This document shows, piece after piece, positions 7,932 through 15,185 of a stretch of 29,479 nt of DNA. Position 1 is the stretch's first letter. Each line of letters begins with the position of its first letter. The translations under genes were made by a program, and so were the position numbers. The notes beneath the pieces are model-generated. The model saw nothing but the letters and a program-made list of their open reading frames with translations, had not been told where the DNA came from and searched no databases. Origin of the DNA: Candidatus Bathyarchaeota archaeon (GTDB lineage: Archaea; Thermoproteota; Bathyarchaeia; 40CM-2-53-6); the NCBI GenBank assembly GCA_005882955.1, contig VBBB01000067.1, positions 1,745 to 31,223 on the forward strand, given 5' to 3'.

Positions 7932-8492
7932 CTACTGCTTGACTTTCAATATGTCAGACTTTGTGAGTATCCCTATGGTGCTCTCTCCCTTGGTTACGAG
8001 GACTCCGTAGTTTCCTTGCAAGAGACCTAGAACCATCTCCAACGGCGTATCGTCATTGACAATTGGGAGAGGAGAGTCCATGATGTCCCGGACCCGGTTG
8101 TTGAGCAGTGATTCGAGCGGTTCTCCACGCGCGGCACGGTCTAGGATCGTCTTTTCGGAGATGCTTCCAACGCATCGGGTCCCATCGAACACTGGGAGTT
8201 GCGAGTAGCCTCGCTTTCTCATCAGATCCACAGCGTCTCGGACGAATTGAGTCTTGGAGACGGAGATGACGGGTTTGCTCATGATCTCGCTGACTCTGGG
8301 TCGCGAGGTCTGGATGCTCTCTTTCTCAAGCGCTTCAACTAGTCGCTTTGCTATCGAGTATGAGGGGTCAACTGTTCCGGATTCGATCTTTGCGATTATG
8401 GACTGGCTGACTCCCGCTAACTGCGCGAGTTTGGTCTGGGTTAGTCCCAGCGCCTTGCGTTTCTTCGGAATCTCGTCGAGGGGAGGCAGCAT
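7932..8492 (-). CDS. XRE-type HTH transcriptional regulator with two CBS domains
   Basis: A 186-residue DNA-binding regulator. Residues 5-60 are a helix-turn-helix of the XRE/Cro type (RKALGLTQTKLAQLAGVSQS, then IAKIESG). Residues from about 68 to the end hold two CBS motifs (VSEIMSKPVISVSKTQFVRDA and VRDIMDSPLPIVNDDTPLEM). CBS pairs bind adenosyl compounds, and in other archaea some bind S-adenosylmethionine or methylthioadenosine. It is divergent from the methionine synthase genes across a 136-nt spacer containing ATTCC-N4-GGAAT palindromes. The simplest inference is an autoregulated repressor or activator of the methionine block that senses SAM or a related ligand. Its own start lies about 30 nt from a TATA-like ATATCAGATAG, so the message is probably leaderless. 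The ligand and sign of regulation are not visible. Confidence 0.88.
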   Translation of the reverse strand: MLPPLDEIPKKRKALGLTQTKLAQLAGVSQSIIAKIESGTVDPSYSIAKRLVEALEKESIQTSRPRVSEIMSKPVISVSKTQFVRDAVDLMRKRGYSQLPVFDGTRCVGSISEKTILDRAARGEPLESLLNNRVRDIMDSPLPIVNDDTPLEMVLGLLQGNYGVLVTKGESTIGILTKSDILKVKQ

Positions 8493-8524
8493 GATTGCCC
8501 AGGGTAGTAGCAGTAACTATCTGA

Positions 8525-8540
8525 TATTCCCTTCGGAATA
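8525..8540. promoter_or_regulatory. Palindromic operator candidate 1 (TATTCC-N4-GGAATA)
   Basis: The inverted repeat TATTCC CTTC GGAATA lies between the divergent HTH-CBS regulator and metE. It abuts the presumed TATA element of the regulator, where a bound protein could block or recruit TBP/TFB. It shares the core ATTCC-N4-GGAAT with the site at 8561-8574, and a weaker ATTC-N6-GAAT sits at 8542-8555 between them. Confidence 0.6.
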
Positions 8541-8560
8541 GATTCCCGAACGAATATGTA

Positions 8561-8574
8561 ATTCCTATAGGAAT
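8561..8574. promoter_or_regulatory. Palindromic operator candidate 2 (ATTCCTATAGGAAT)
   Basis: A perfect 14-bp palindrome with the same ATTCC-N4-GGAAT core as the site at 8525-8540, centred 35 bp away from it. It lies about 17 bp upstream of the metE TATA box, the position from which archaeal activators commonly work. A further half-site GGAAT occurs just downstream of the TATA box at 8601-8605. The likely ligand protein is the adjacent HTH-CBS regulator (inference). Confidence 0.65.
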
Positions 8575-8590
8575 ATCGGTACAACAGAAC

Positions 8591-8598
8591 TTATATAA
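8591..8598 (+). promoter_or_regulatory. TATA box of the metE operon
   Basis: TTATATAA lies about 34 nt upstream of ATG 8629, predicting transcription start a few nucleotides before that ATG and a leaderless message. This is the reason for choosing ATG 8629 over an in-frame TTG at 8608. Confidence 0.7.
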
Positions 8599-8628
8599 TT
8601 GGAATAATTGAAACTACAAGAATACGTC

Positions 8629-9606
8629 ATGTCCCCCAAAGCCCAGCTAGGCGGAATCTATCCCCGCTCGGAACAACTCATAGAACTAACGCGATCCTAC
8701 GACAGAGCAAAAACCGATCTCGATACCGTAAAGAAACAAGTCGAACAGGACACGCTAGAGCTAACCGAGCTCCAAGACGACTCAGGATTCGAAACATTCT
8801 CCGATGGAGCCTTCGCCTGGCAAGATCAGCTGAGACCAATTGTCGAATCTCTAGACGGAGTTACAACCGGAACCCGTTACGATCGATGGTTCGACACTAA
8901 CACATTTTACAAGAAACCAATCGTTGGAGGAAAAATAGGCGTCCACCCGTTTGAACCCAAGAATTTCATACGCGCCGATCTCCTACCAAGGACTAAAGGC
9001 TGGAAAGTAACCCTCCCCGGACCATACACCTTCTCCGAACTTTCAGAGAATCTCTACTACCCGAATCAATCCAACCTTCTCTCTGCCGTAGCGGCAGCCG
9101 AACATGAAATAATCAAGAGATTGAAAGATGCCGGTGTTTCGCGATTCCAGCTCTCAGAACCCTGCCTCGTCTACCGACCCTACAGAGAACAGGCATTGGG
9201 CAAATCAGAGCTCGACAACGCGTTGATAGCTCTCCGGAAGACAGTGGACGGCATCCAGGCAAAGTTCTCAGTTCACACTTACTTCGGCGACGCAACGACT
9301 ATCCTGCCGGAACTTCTCAAACTTCCCGTCGACACAGTAGGGTTTGACCTGTTCGAAACGGACTATTCCAAGTTGAAGATCGAGACGACGAAGAAGCTCG
9401 CCCTAGGCATTGTAGATGGCCGAGAGTCAAACGCCGAGAACCCAAAGTGGATCGCTGAGACCGCGACACGAGTATCGAAACATGTCATCGGTGGAGATAT
9501 TGTCCTGGTTCCAAACTCTGACCTGAAATTCGTTCCGCGAAAAGTCGCGGACATCAAAGCGCGAGCGCTTGCCCAGGCTACTAGGCTGTTTGAGGAGGCT
9601 CGGTAG
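8629..9606 (+). CDS. MetE N-terminal-domain-like protein (cobalamin-independent methionine synthase family)
   Basis: A 325-residue member of the UROD/MetE-like TIM-barrel superfamily, corresponding to the first protein of archaeal two-gene MetE systems. Motifs include LLPRTKGWKVTLPGPYTFSE (the LPGP..F motif that lines the folate/substrate side), LKDAGVSRFQLSEPCLVYRP (normally Q.DEP) and FSVHTYFGD. The Zn-binding Cys of the catalytic partner is not present in an obvious NPDCG context, so this protein is probably a non-catalytic or auxiliary partner of the next gene. ATG 8629 is chosen because of the TATA box at 8591-8598. The next gene starts immediately after its stop, so the two are cotranscribed. 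The precise methyl donor (a folate, a pterin or a methylcorrinoid protein) cannot be told from sequence. Confidence 0.85.
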   Translation: MSPKAQLGGIYPRSEQLIELTRSYDRAKTDLDTVKKQVEQDTLELTELQDDSGFETFSDGAFAWQDQLRPIVESLDGVTTGTRYDRWFDTNTFYKKPIVGGKIGVHPFEPKNFIRADLLPRTKGWKVTLPGPYTFSELSENLYYPNQSNLLSAVAAAEHEIIKRLKDAGVSRFQLSEPCLVYRPYREQALGKSELDNALIALRKTVDGIQAKFSVHTYFGDATTILPELLKLPVDTVGFDLFETDYSKLKIETTKKLALGIVDGRESNAENPKWIAETATRVSKHVIGGDIVLVPNSDLKFVPRKVADIKARALAQATRLFEEAR

Positions 9607-10446
9607 ATGTCGAAGTTGTATCCTGTTCAGGAAATCGGGAGCTTAGCGAAGCCGAGATGGCGGACGAAGGGGCTGACCCAGCCGCTCTCGAGTAAGGACC
9701 TAGTGGAGGCTGAGGAATGGGCGCAGCGACTTGGCATTCCGGACTTTCAAGACCGTTCCAAGCAACTTCTGGCCGCACAGGGGCTGAATGATCGCGTCAG
9801 AGAGCTTCTAGAGCTTTCCACAATCTATGGATTGAGGCTTTTCGAGCAGACCGGTCTCGACAATGTCGGGGTTGGAGGAGAACAGCAACGGGTCGAGATG
9901 TACGAGCATGTGATCCGGGGCGTCGAGGGAATGAGGGTCCTCGGTCATGTCCAATCGTTCGATTTCAAGTATTTCAACAAGGCTGTCGCAGAGTCCAAGA
10001 TCCACCGTAAGCATCCGATCTATCTCCAAGAATTCCTCGACGTCAAAAAGAACGCGAAGGGACAGCTGAAGGTCCCGATCACTGGACCCTACACGCTAGT
10101 CGACTGGTCCTTCAGCGGTCACTACTCCGGCGGACGAACCAGCCTGAGTCTCAAGAAGCAGAAGCAGGAGGCGAAGAGAGAGTTCCTCCTAGACTTCGTC
10201 CAGCAGGTGATCCGACCAGAGATTCGCGACCTAGTCGATGCTGGGGCTGAATGGATCCAGATCGATGAGCCTGCGATCACTACACACCCGGAGCCCGCGG
10301 ACATGGATCTGTTTGTCGAGGGCTGGAATGAGACGGTTCGAGGATTCAACTGCAAATTCAGCGACCATACATGCTATCCCTCCCAGATAGGATACAAAGT
10401 ACTCGCACAATATTGCCAACAGAGACAGTACAAGTCTAGGGGTTGA
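9607..10446 (+). CDS. metE: Cobalamin-independent methionine synthase catalytic protein, N-terminal part (interrupted)
   Basis: This transfers a methyl group to homocysteine to make methionine in the cytoplasm. The frame begins at the ATG directly after the previous stop, with QEIGSLAKP, the family start. VPITGPYTLVDWSF is the MetE glycine-proline motif. EWIQIDEPA is the homocysteine-side motif, and FSDHTCYPS carries the His and Cys zinc ligands. The frame runs into a stop at 10444-10446 after LAQY. The rest of the protein, including the third zinc ligand, is in the next frame from about 10412. The sequence normally found between LAQY and ANRD (a dozen or so residues, estimated from the family) seems absent, so the break looks like a small deletion. 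As written, neither fragment has the full zinc site. Confidence 0.85.
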   Translation: MSKLYPVQEIGSLAKPRWRTKGLTQPLSSKDLVEAEEWAQRLGIPDFQDRSKQLLAAQGLNDRVRELLELSTIYGLRLFEQTGLDNVGVGGEQQRVEMYEHVIRGVEGMRVLGHVQSFDFKYFNKAVAESKIHRKHPIYLQEFLDVKKNAKGQLKVPITGPYTLVDWSFSGHYSGGRTSLSLKKQKQEAKREFLLDFVQQVIRPEIRDLVDAGAEWIQIDEPAITTHPEPADMDLFVEGWNETVRGFNCKFSDHTCYPSQIGYKVLAQYCQQRQYKSRG

Positions 10447-10771
10447 CGCTAAGCATCGGGAAGGATACCGGGACCTAGAGTACTTCATCCGGAACGGTTA
10501 CGACGGCGAGTTTGGCGTCGGAGTAGTCCACGTTCACGACTTTTCCGGACACGTCCCGCCCGGTTCAGGAAAGGAAGCTGGACGGAATATCCTGGAATCG
10601 CCCGAACTCGTACGCGATCGACTGCTCTACGCTGCAAAGGTCGTAGGTGATCCGGCGAAGATCTGGGCCAACCCAGACTGCGGACTGAGGACTAGGACCT
10701 GGGATGTGACTTTCGCGAAACTCATCAGCACTGTCAAGGGTGCAGAGCTCGCACGGGAGGCTTCACGCTGA
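10412..10771 (+). pseudogene. metE: C-terminal fragment of metE in the +1 frame
   Basis: This is the continuation of the preceding methionine synthase in another frame. It reads ANRDSTSLGVDAKHREG, then GYDGEFGVGVVHVHDFSGH, then WANPDCGLRTRTWDV, where the cysteine is the last zinc ligand of MetE, and ends with TGA at 10769-10771. There is no start of its own near the break. It is either the tail of a gene truncated by a short deletion, or the result of an assembly error. The downstream MTHFR-like gene appears to start on CTG overlapping this stop (CTGA at 10768-10771). Confidence 0.8.
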
Positions 10772-11451
10772 GACTCTCGGATGCAGCGAATAATCACCCC
10801 ATTGTGACGGTTGAGCTAATCCCGGACCGCGTCATCCCGGCGCACCTGCCCATACTACAGGGCCGCGTTGACGCTATCACTATTCCCGCTTTCAGGAATG
10901 GCGAAGGTGATCCCAGCTATCCCGCAGGATTCAGAGTTACGCCTCAGACGAGGAGTCTCGCTTCTGCAGTCATAGTCAGGAAGACTGGTGCTGAGGCTGT
11001 TCCCTCGCTGACGTGCAGAGATTTTCGTCGATCAGACCTAGGCCTGGTTCCTTCACTCTTCAAGAAGGGTCTGGATAATTTCCTAGTCGTCTTTGGGGAT
11101 CCCTATCCCGGACACCGGATCGAAGATTACGATTTTAGAAAAACAGAGGATCTGATTCGAGGGGTCCTCTCAGTCTTTGACGGTCCGCGGCCCTGCATTG
11201 GGGCTGTAACCAACCAATATGCTAAGGATCAGGAACGAGAGACTGCTCGGACGCTACGCAAGGTAGATGCTGGAGCGGACTATGTTGTAACGAATACCGC
11301 GTTTGACGATCGTCTCGTGCTCGACCACGTCGATAAGCTTCGATCCCAAGGTCTGAAAGCGCCAATCTTCGTACAGGTATCTATTCCGTCAGGATTGTCG
11401 AAAGTTCGATATCCCGATCCCCGAAAAAGTGATTCAGACTCTCACTCGTAA
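10768..11451 (+). CDS. Methylenetetrahydrofolate reductase-like protein (interrupted)
   Basis: A member of the MTHFR flavoprotein fold family, which reduces methylene-C1 carrier to the methyl form used by methionine synthase. Motifs are IVTVELIPDR at the N-terminus (family xVTvElxPPR), AVPSLTCRDFRRSD, NFLVVFGDPY (family nilxLxGDpP) and AGADYVVTNTAFD (family GAdfxxTQ.fFD). A GTG at 10804 would cut into the conserved N-terminus. The sequence RLSDAANNHPIVTVE is in frame back to CTG at 10768, which overlaps the metE stop as CTGA, an analogue of ATGA coupling. The frame goes out of phase near 11400, after SIPSGLS, and ends at 11451 in unrelated sequence. The true C-terminus continues in the next frame. 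Confidence 0.78.
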   Translation: MRLSDAANNHPIVTVELIPDRVIPAHLPILQGRVDAITIPAFRNGEGDPSYPAGFRVTPQTRSLASAVIVRKTGAEAVPSLTCRDFRRSDLGLVPSLFKKGLDNFLVVFGDPYPGHRIEDYDFRKTEDLIRGVLSVFDGPRPCIGAVTNQYAKDQERETARTLRKVDAGADYVVTNTAFDDRLVLDHVDKLRSQGLKAPIFVQVSIPSGLSKVRYPDPRKSDSDSHS

Positions 11452-11638
11452 CCCATTTGGAGGAGGAATCCATATCGCGGCCCAAGCATATACAGCCCTT
11501 CGCGGCGAAGTCAGCGGGATCCACTTTTCGTACCTTCATAGAAGTCACAACCCGATTCCGGCCTACGTTCACCTGCTGGATGCTATTGAGACTGATGGGC
11601 AGCTGACAGTCTCTATCCAAGCAGCCTTGAGACACTGA
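11405..11638 (+). pseudogene. C-terminal fragment of the MTHFR-like gene in the +1 frame
   Basis: Reads FDIPIPEKVIQTL, then GIHIAAQAYTALRGEVSGIHFSY, which matches the end of MTHFR-fold proteins (I.iP..v, then eiA......VsGiH). It ends at TGA 11636-11638. It belongs with the preceding frame; a GTG at 11429 could initiate but would give only 69 residues. This is a frame break of +1 between about 11390 and 11408. Confidence 0.72.
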
Positions 11639-11721
11639 GAATTCTCTTATTCCAGTTCACGAATCAGATTCTAGACCTACTGCTCGGACCAATGAGGCGA
11701 CTGTTATTGTTTGCGTCAGTG

Positions 11722-11877
11722 TCAGCTTTTGACCGGTTTCAGCGGTCCACCGCAGACTATGCAGCTCATGGATTGGCGATAGGTAAGCACGAGCTGTCCG
11801 CATTTGTCGCAGACCTTTGCCTGAATCTCTAGGCCTGCCTTCTTTGTAGGTAGCCGCGTGAGACAGCCCTTCGACAA
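11722..11877 (-). CDS. Small zinc-ribbon protein (51 aa)
   Basis: A short open frame from TTG (11875-11877) to TGA (11722-11724) encodes 51 residues with a clean two-knuckle zinc ribbon: VCDKCG (C23, C26) and SCIVCGG (C39, C42), spaced 12 residues apart. An extra Cys is at residue 5. The N-terminal half reads LSKGCLTRLPTKKAGLEIQ. Such proteins are usually nucleic-acid binding or are parts of larger complexes, but no named family is recognised. The gene is convergent with the MTHFR-like gene and downstream of the pilin-like remnant. A palindrome TATAGAATTCTATA at 11973-11986 lies about 100 nt upstream and may contain its promoter. Confidence 0.6.
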   Translation of the reverse strand: MSKGCLTRLPTKKAGLEIQAKVCDKCGQLVLTYRQSMSCIVCGGPLKPVKS

Positions 11878-11972
11878 AGAACGATTTGCGATTACCCGAA
11901 CTTAGACCTTCAAGGCTCAACGAGAGCAAATCGTGGTTACAGAAAAGAACGGGTGAACGGGAGCAATCCGCG

Positions 11973-11986
11973 TATAGAATTCTATA
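11973..11986. repeat. Perfect 14-bp palindrome TATAGAATTCTATA
   Basis: It sits just past the stop of the pilin-like gene and upstream of the small zinc-ribbon gene. It contains TATA-like halves on both strands, so it may be a core promoter, an operator, or both. Nothing else in the window has the same sequence. Confidence 0.4.
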
Positions 11987-11998
11987 TTCTTACTGACG

Positions 11999-12443
11999 CT
12001 AGGGGATTGTGAACGTGAAATAACGATGCAAGGTTACGATCTCCACCGTATAGTACATTCCCGCATGGAATGTGAACGCTGTTCCGTCTATGACAATGTT
12101 GATGGAGATAGCTGCGCCCGGAGCTATGCTTGGTCCCGACCAATTGCCATTTGCATACTGGTCGCCTGAAGAGTCCTTGACGTGGTACGCAATGAGTGCG
12201 ACTGCAACGCTACCAGGATTCATTAGGTTCAGTGTAACGTTAGTTGGGTTGTTGATCTGGTAAGAGTTCATCGTCAATGTCTGGAAGGGGGTAGGGATTC
12301 TGCAAGCGTGGTTACCAAGGATTTGGACTTCAAGAACTGTTGCACGGGCAGGCGGTTGGTTGCTCAGAGAATACGAGCGCGGTTCCGAACGCAGCTACTC
12401 CTGCGAGAAAAACTGACAAGGGACCAAGCGTATTCTTGTTCAT
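11999..12443 (-). pseudogene. Secreted/pilin-like small protein with a frameshift
   Basis: The gene starts at ATG 12441-12443 with a short basic end and a hydrophobic segment (MNKNTLGPLSVFLAGVAAFG, then TALVFSEQ), a signal or membrane anchor of the kind seen in archaeal pilin-like proteins. That frame stops at 12333-12335. The next frame continues without a start as PPARATVLEVQILGNHAC, then MNSYQINNPTNVTLNLMNPG and a beta-rich tail ending YFTFTIP at 11999. The second part resembles the extracellular beta-sandwich of small archaeal surface proteins. One base inserted or two lost near 12345 would join the two. In the present sequence a 92-codon ORF from TTG at 12275-12277 remains, but it has no export signal of its own. 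Confidence 0.6.
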
Positions 12444-12566
12444 CAACCCTTACAAGAATAAACGCGAGACAGCTGGAATTTTAGACAAGTTCAACTCAGC
12501 TAGCACAGGTTCAGTCACATGATACATGTCGTGTCAGGGCGTCTGTCGTACGACCTTTCCGAACGA

Positions 12567-12572
12567 TTTATT
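12567..12572 (+). promoter_or_regulatory. TATA box of the luciferase-like gene
   Basis: TTTATT is centred about 29 nt before the ATG at 12599, implying a leaderless transcript. Confidence 0.5.
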
Positions 12573-12598
12573 GTCTCGCGACTTTCTCTCGAACAAAC

Positions 12599-13510
12599 AT
12601 GAGTTCAGAAAAGATAGGGTTCGCGCTCAGACCCGGAGTATTCTCGGCCCTAGAGATCAAAGATACGGCTGTTGCATTGGAGTTGAGTGATAAGGTTTCA
12701 CGCATCTTTGTTCCCGACATGCGGATCGGCTATGAATCCTTAGAAATTGCGTCGTCAATTCTCGCTCTCACGAAAAGGGTCCGCTCGGGAAGCGGGGTCA
12801 TACGATTGCTGGAACATGATCTACAGCTATTGACCCGTAGGGTCCAGACACTCCAAACTCTTTCGTCAAGCCGCCTCATCCTAGGGGTGGGAACTGGGCC
12901 TCCAGGCCCTCAGCCTGGCAAGACAGTGAGCGCCATGCTTGAAAGGCTCGACGAACTCAAGAAGGGGCTAGCGAGTTTTCCTCAAGGAGTCAAGTCTCCA
13001 GAAATCTACGTTGCGGCTCTCAAACTAGGAATCGCCAAACGCGCCGCCAGCAAGGCGGACGGTTTACTCCTGAATTTTTGTTCTCCCCAGCATGCTTCCA
13101 AACTGGTGGAGGCGGCGAGTATCGAGAGAGGCGAGGGAATTGACTTTGCGTGCTATCTGAAGATCTTCTATTCCTCGCGGGATGATGAAACGGCCCAGAG
13201 GCTGATGCTGCAGGAGTTTCTGAGCTACGACTCTGCTCCTCAGTACCACGAAATGTTCGTCCAAGACGGGATCGCGAAAGCGATTTCGACATTCAAGGAG
13301 AACGAAGGATGGAAGAATGGTCCGGTCAACGTGCCCAAAGAGCTACTGAGAGTAAGCCTGGCCAATCCTGAGAGCGACGAACTAGTTCAATACGTGAAGG
13401 CTTTCAGGCAAGCTAGAGTAACGCTTCCAGTAGTCTACCCATACTTTCCGAGCGGTGAAGATGCAAGGTTCAAACTTGAGACAGTGAATCGAATAGTGAA
13501 GTCATTGTGA
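12599..13510 (+). CDS. Luciferase-like (F420- or flavin-dependent) oxidoreductase
   Basis: A 303-residue TIM-barrel protein of the bacterial luciferase-like superfamily, which in archaea includes F420-dependent enzymes such as methylene-tetrahydromethanopterin reductase (Mer). Visible hallmarks are SRIFVPDMRIGYESLEIAS, RVRSGSGVIRLLEHDLQLLT, LSSSRLILGVGTGPPG (the SxGRxxLGxGxG-type motif), and LLNFCSPQHASKLVEAA near the middle. Cofactor and substrate cannot be fixed. Its place beside MetE and the MTHFR-like gene makes a C1-carrier reductase role possible, but the gene has its own promoter and lies beyond several broken genes. It may equally be a general F420-dependent dehydrogenase. ATG 12599 is supported by the TATA box spacing. 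Confidence 0.8.
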   Translation: MSSEKIGFALRPGVFSALEIKDTAVALELSDKVSRIFVPDMRIGYESLEIASSILALTKRVRSGSGVIRLLEHDLQLLTRRVQTLQTLSSSRLILGVGTGPPGPQPGKTVSAMLERLDELKKGLASFPQGVKSPEIYVAALKLGIAKRAASKADGLLLNFCSPQHASKLVEAASIERGEGIDFACYLKIFYSSRDDETAQRLMLQEFLSYDSAPQYHEMFVQDGIAKAISTFKENEGWKNGPVNVPKELLRVSLANPESDELVQYVKAFRQARVTLPVVYPYFPSGEDARFKLETVNRIVKSL

Positions 13511-13671
13511 AGGACTGGAGGCTAGAGGATCCTCTTCAAGTCAAATACGATCCGATAGATGTCGGCTTCACGAAGGTTGAGTTTTGAAATGCGGTCGACT
13601 GGAATTTTTGAAATCAAATATAGCTCGGAACCGGGACCCCAACAAAACTGTAGCTTGGAGACATTGCCTTC

Positions 13672-15183
13672 TTGGTAGAGATTAGCCAGAACGAGGCCAG
13701 AGTTCTGAAGACCCTCATCGATTCTGGTGGAAAAGCCCCTATCGAAGACCTAGCGAAGAAAGCTGGTCTGGCGGATTCCGCGGTCGCGCGCGCTGTTCTG
13801 AATCTCTCCCAGAGCCAGCTCGTCAAGGAGAAGGTTGAGAAGAAAACCGAGCTGAGTCTAACGGATGAAGGACGAACATTCGCCAGAGGGGGACTCCCAG
13901 AGCGAATAATCCTTCTGGAAGTCAAGAATCGTGGTGGACGGTTGAGCCTGAGGGAAGCTCTTCAGCATGCAAAGTTGGCCGAGAAGTATGGCTCGATAGC
14001 TACTGGATGGATTAGCCGGAAGAAGTGGGGAACCATCGAAAAGTCAGGACCAGACCTTGTGATTGTGGTCCGGAGCGACGCGCCGATCGACGATGACGAG
14101 GAGATCCTTGCCCGCTTGAAGAATGACGATCTGATTCTTGAGGAACTGCCGTCAAGTTTGAAGGAAGCGGCCTTACGGCTGACAAAGAGGAATCTCCTGG
14201 AGTCTAGAGTCAGGAATGATCGTGAAGTTGAGATCACAGACGCGGGACGGAATATGGGGGTGGGCGCTCCATCCCAGCCAGAGGTGAGTTCCCTAACCGG
14301 GGATATGATCGTCTCGGGTGAGTGGGAGAAGGTCAAGCTTCGAAGCTACAATGTCTCGTCAGCTGTTCCGCAATCCTTTCCCGGCAAGTATCATCCCTAC
14401 TTGCGATTCTTGCGAATGGTGAAGAGGAAGCTTGTGGCTCTCGGTTTCCGAGAAGCAATCGGCCCGCTCGTCGAAACCGCGTTCATCAACTGTGACTGCC
14501 TCTATATGCCTCAAGATCATCCAGCACGCGAGATTCATGATCTTTACTATCTCAAGGACCCGTCAAGGGCCAGTCTGGAAGAATATGGGAGCTTAGTCGA
14601 TAGAGTAGCGCAGACCCATGAGAACGGCTGGAAGACAGGATCGACTGGATGGCGCTACAAGTTTTCGAGAGACGAAGCGTCTAAGCTGATCCTCCGAAGC
14701 CATGGAACAGCGCTCAGCGTCCGAACTATGTTGTCGAAGGACCTTCAGATCCCGGGAAAATACTTCGCCATCGCAAGATGCTTCCGCCCAGACATGCTGG
14801 ACAAAACCCACCTTACAGAATTTAACCAGGCCGAGGGCATCGTTCTGGACCCCAGTCTGAACCTGCGGAATCTCCTAGGTATCCTAGAGATGTTTGCGAA
14901 GGAGGTGGCGGGAGCGGACAAGGTTCGGTTCAAGCCTGATTATTTTCCGTTCACGGAGCCGAGTGTGGAGTTGCAGGCGTACCGGGAAGGCTTTGGCTGG
15001 ATGGAGTTTGGCGGAAGCGGAATCTTCCGGCCGGAAGTCACAGAGCCGCTGGGCGTGAAGGTTCCTGTGCTGGCATGGGGTCTCGGGATAGACCGGCTGT
15101 ACATGATGAGCCGAAGAATCCAGGATATTCGTCAATTGTTCACTTCGGACCTGGAGTGGATTAGAGAGCAGATGGTGAGCTAG
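13672..15183 (+). CDS. pheS: Phenylalanyl-tRNA synthetase alpha subunit
   Basis: The catalytic subunit of the alpha2-beta2 PheRS, which charges tRNA-Phe in the cytoplasm. The 503-residue archaeal form has N-terminal winged-helix modules (EARVLKTLIDSGGKAPIEDL, then AVARAVLNLSQSQLVKEK) that contact tRNA. The class II catalytic core follows: HPYLRFLRMVKRKLVALGF, the DQHPAREIHDLYY-type motif (here QDHPAREIHDLYYL), LRSHGTALSVRTM (motif 2 region), FAIARCFRPD, LTEFNQAEGIV, and motif 3 LAWGLGIDRLYMM. The ORF starts at TTG 13672, with an AAATATAG TATA-like stretch at about 13614-13622. A stop at 15181-15183 is followed immediately by pheT, so they form an operon. Confidence 0.96.
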   Translation: MVEISQNEARVLKTLIDSGGKAPIEDLAKKAGLADSAVARAVLNLSQSQLVKEKVEKKTELSLTDEGRTFARGGLPERIILLEVKNRGGRLSLREALQHAKLAEKYGSIATGWISRKKWGTIEKSGPDLVIVVRSDAPIDDDEEILARLKNDDLILEELPSSLKEAALRLTKRNLLESRVRNDREVEITDAGRNMGVGAPSQPEVSSLTGDMIVSGEWEKVKLRSYNVSSAVPQSFPGKYHPYLRFLRMVKRKLVALGFREAIGPLVETAFINCDCLYMPQDHPAREIHDLYYLKDPSRASLEEYGSLVDRVAQTHENGWKTGSTGWRYKFSRDEASKLILRSHGTALSVRTMLSKDLQIPGKYFAIARCFRPDMLDKTHLTEFNQAEGIVLDPSLNLRNLLGILEMFAKEVAGADKVRFKPDYFPFTEPSVELQAYREGFGWMEFGGSGIFRPEVTEPLGVKVPVLAWGLGIDRLYMMSRRIQDIRQLFTSDLEWIREQMVS

Positions 15184-15185
15184 AG

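Noticed and set aside
10395..11410. BHB introns as the cause of the breaks in metE and the MTHFR-like gene
   Set aside because: Residues appear lost at these breaks instead of inserted, so splicing could not restore a normal protein.
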